Assembly (NCBI GenBank): GCA_964404765.1
Contig: CAYOLL010000062.1
Coordinates: forward strand, 1-32,713
DNA length: 32,713 nucleotides
Reading direction: 5' to 3'
DNA from: CAYOLL01 sp964404765 [NCBI: uncultured Gemmatimonadota bacterium]
Lineage (GTDB): Bacteria > 4572-55
The stretch's first letter is position 1. Every line of letters starts with the position of its first letter. The translations under genes were made by a program, and so were the position numbers. The notes under the pieces are model-generated. The model searched no databases, was not told the DNA's origin, and was given only the letters and a program-made list of their open reading frames with translations. Shown here in pieces: positions 32,547 through 32,713 of the stretch.

Positions 32547-32713
32547 TTGTTCATCCATTTTCTTGCGTCCCGGTATCTTTTCACATCAGCGGCGGAAATA
32601 ACCGGCGCGTGCAGCAACAATTCCCGCAACCGCGCCCTTTGATTTTCTTTATCGTCTACGACCAATAAAATAATCTCGACCGTTTTCTTTTTGAATTCAG
32701 CCGGTAGTTTAAC
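32525..32713 (-). CDS. Antitoxin partner of VapC, partial (runs off right edge)
   Basis: The last 62 residues are visible, starting in VKLPAEFKKKTVEIILL and ending DARKWMNKWSIKTF. The N-terminal part has the strand pattern of small antitoxins (a short beta element of the form LPxEFxxKxVEIILL) and the C-terminus is helical, as expected for a toxin-wrapping tail. It overlaps vapC by about 22 bases. The family is not certain because the start is outside the window. Confidence 0.7.
   Translation of the reverse strand, partial: VKLPAEFKKKTVEIILLVVDDKENQRARLRELLLHAPVISAADVKRYRDARKWMNKWSIKTF

Overview
The window looks like chromosomal DNA of an uncultured, Gram-negative-type bacterium of the FCB side of the tree. 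A KSB1/Calditrichota-like lineage would fit, but this is inference. Supporting signs are a secreted cohesin/dockerin protein, a PorT-like outer-membrane barrel, a sensor kinase with two-component propeller repeats, a LolD-like ABC ATPase, and many short dispersed palindromic repeats. I saw no rRNA, tRNA or CRISPR.

Layout. 1-2030: the 5' part of a cohesin/dockerin surface protein (minus strand) whose start lies in a 7-bp tandem repeat, then a duplicated 58-bp unit and a long hairpin. 2099-3549: a compact plus-strand cassette with a JAMM/JAB-like protease, two small unknown proteins and a retropepsin-like protease. 3580-8170: an accessory zone with a DUF433 antitoxin, the tail of a CHAT gene fused head-to-head to a decapitated PIN gene, a large YbbP-type ABC permease, a small Rpn-C-terminus-like protein, several repeats and a HigA tail. 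8168-13088: a SurA-like foldase, SuhB phosphatase, an Rpn nuclease with an internal translation start and a tandem duplicate of just its C-terminal part, and a degenerate IspD-like protein.

13137-23766: fused aspartokinase/homoserine dehydrogenase, a partner-switching pair (STAS plus RsbW-like kinase), a 1348-residue propeller sensor kinase, YidD, a REC-first histidine kinase and a PorT-like barrel. 23842-28154 (minus): mcsA-mcsB-clpC, the protein-arginine phosphorylation and degradation pathway known from Firmicutes, here without ctsR. 28348-30946 (minus): miaB, a DUF457/YdjM-like membrane protein and a LolD-like ATPase.

30943-32713 (minus): three different toxin-antitoxin modules stacked directly upstream of miaB. 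Each module boundary holds a copy of the first 13 to 20 codons of miaB: the real gene plus two fossil starts. This serial build-up at the miaB 5' end, and the Rpn gene with a perfect internal Shine-Dalgarno plus a free-standing duplicate of the internally encoded fragment, are the two most interesting structures in the window.
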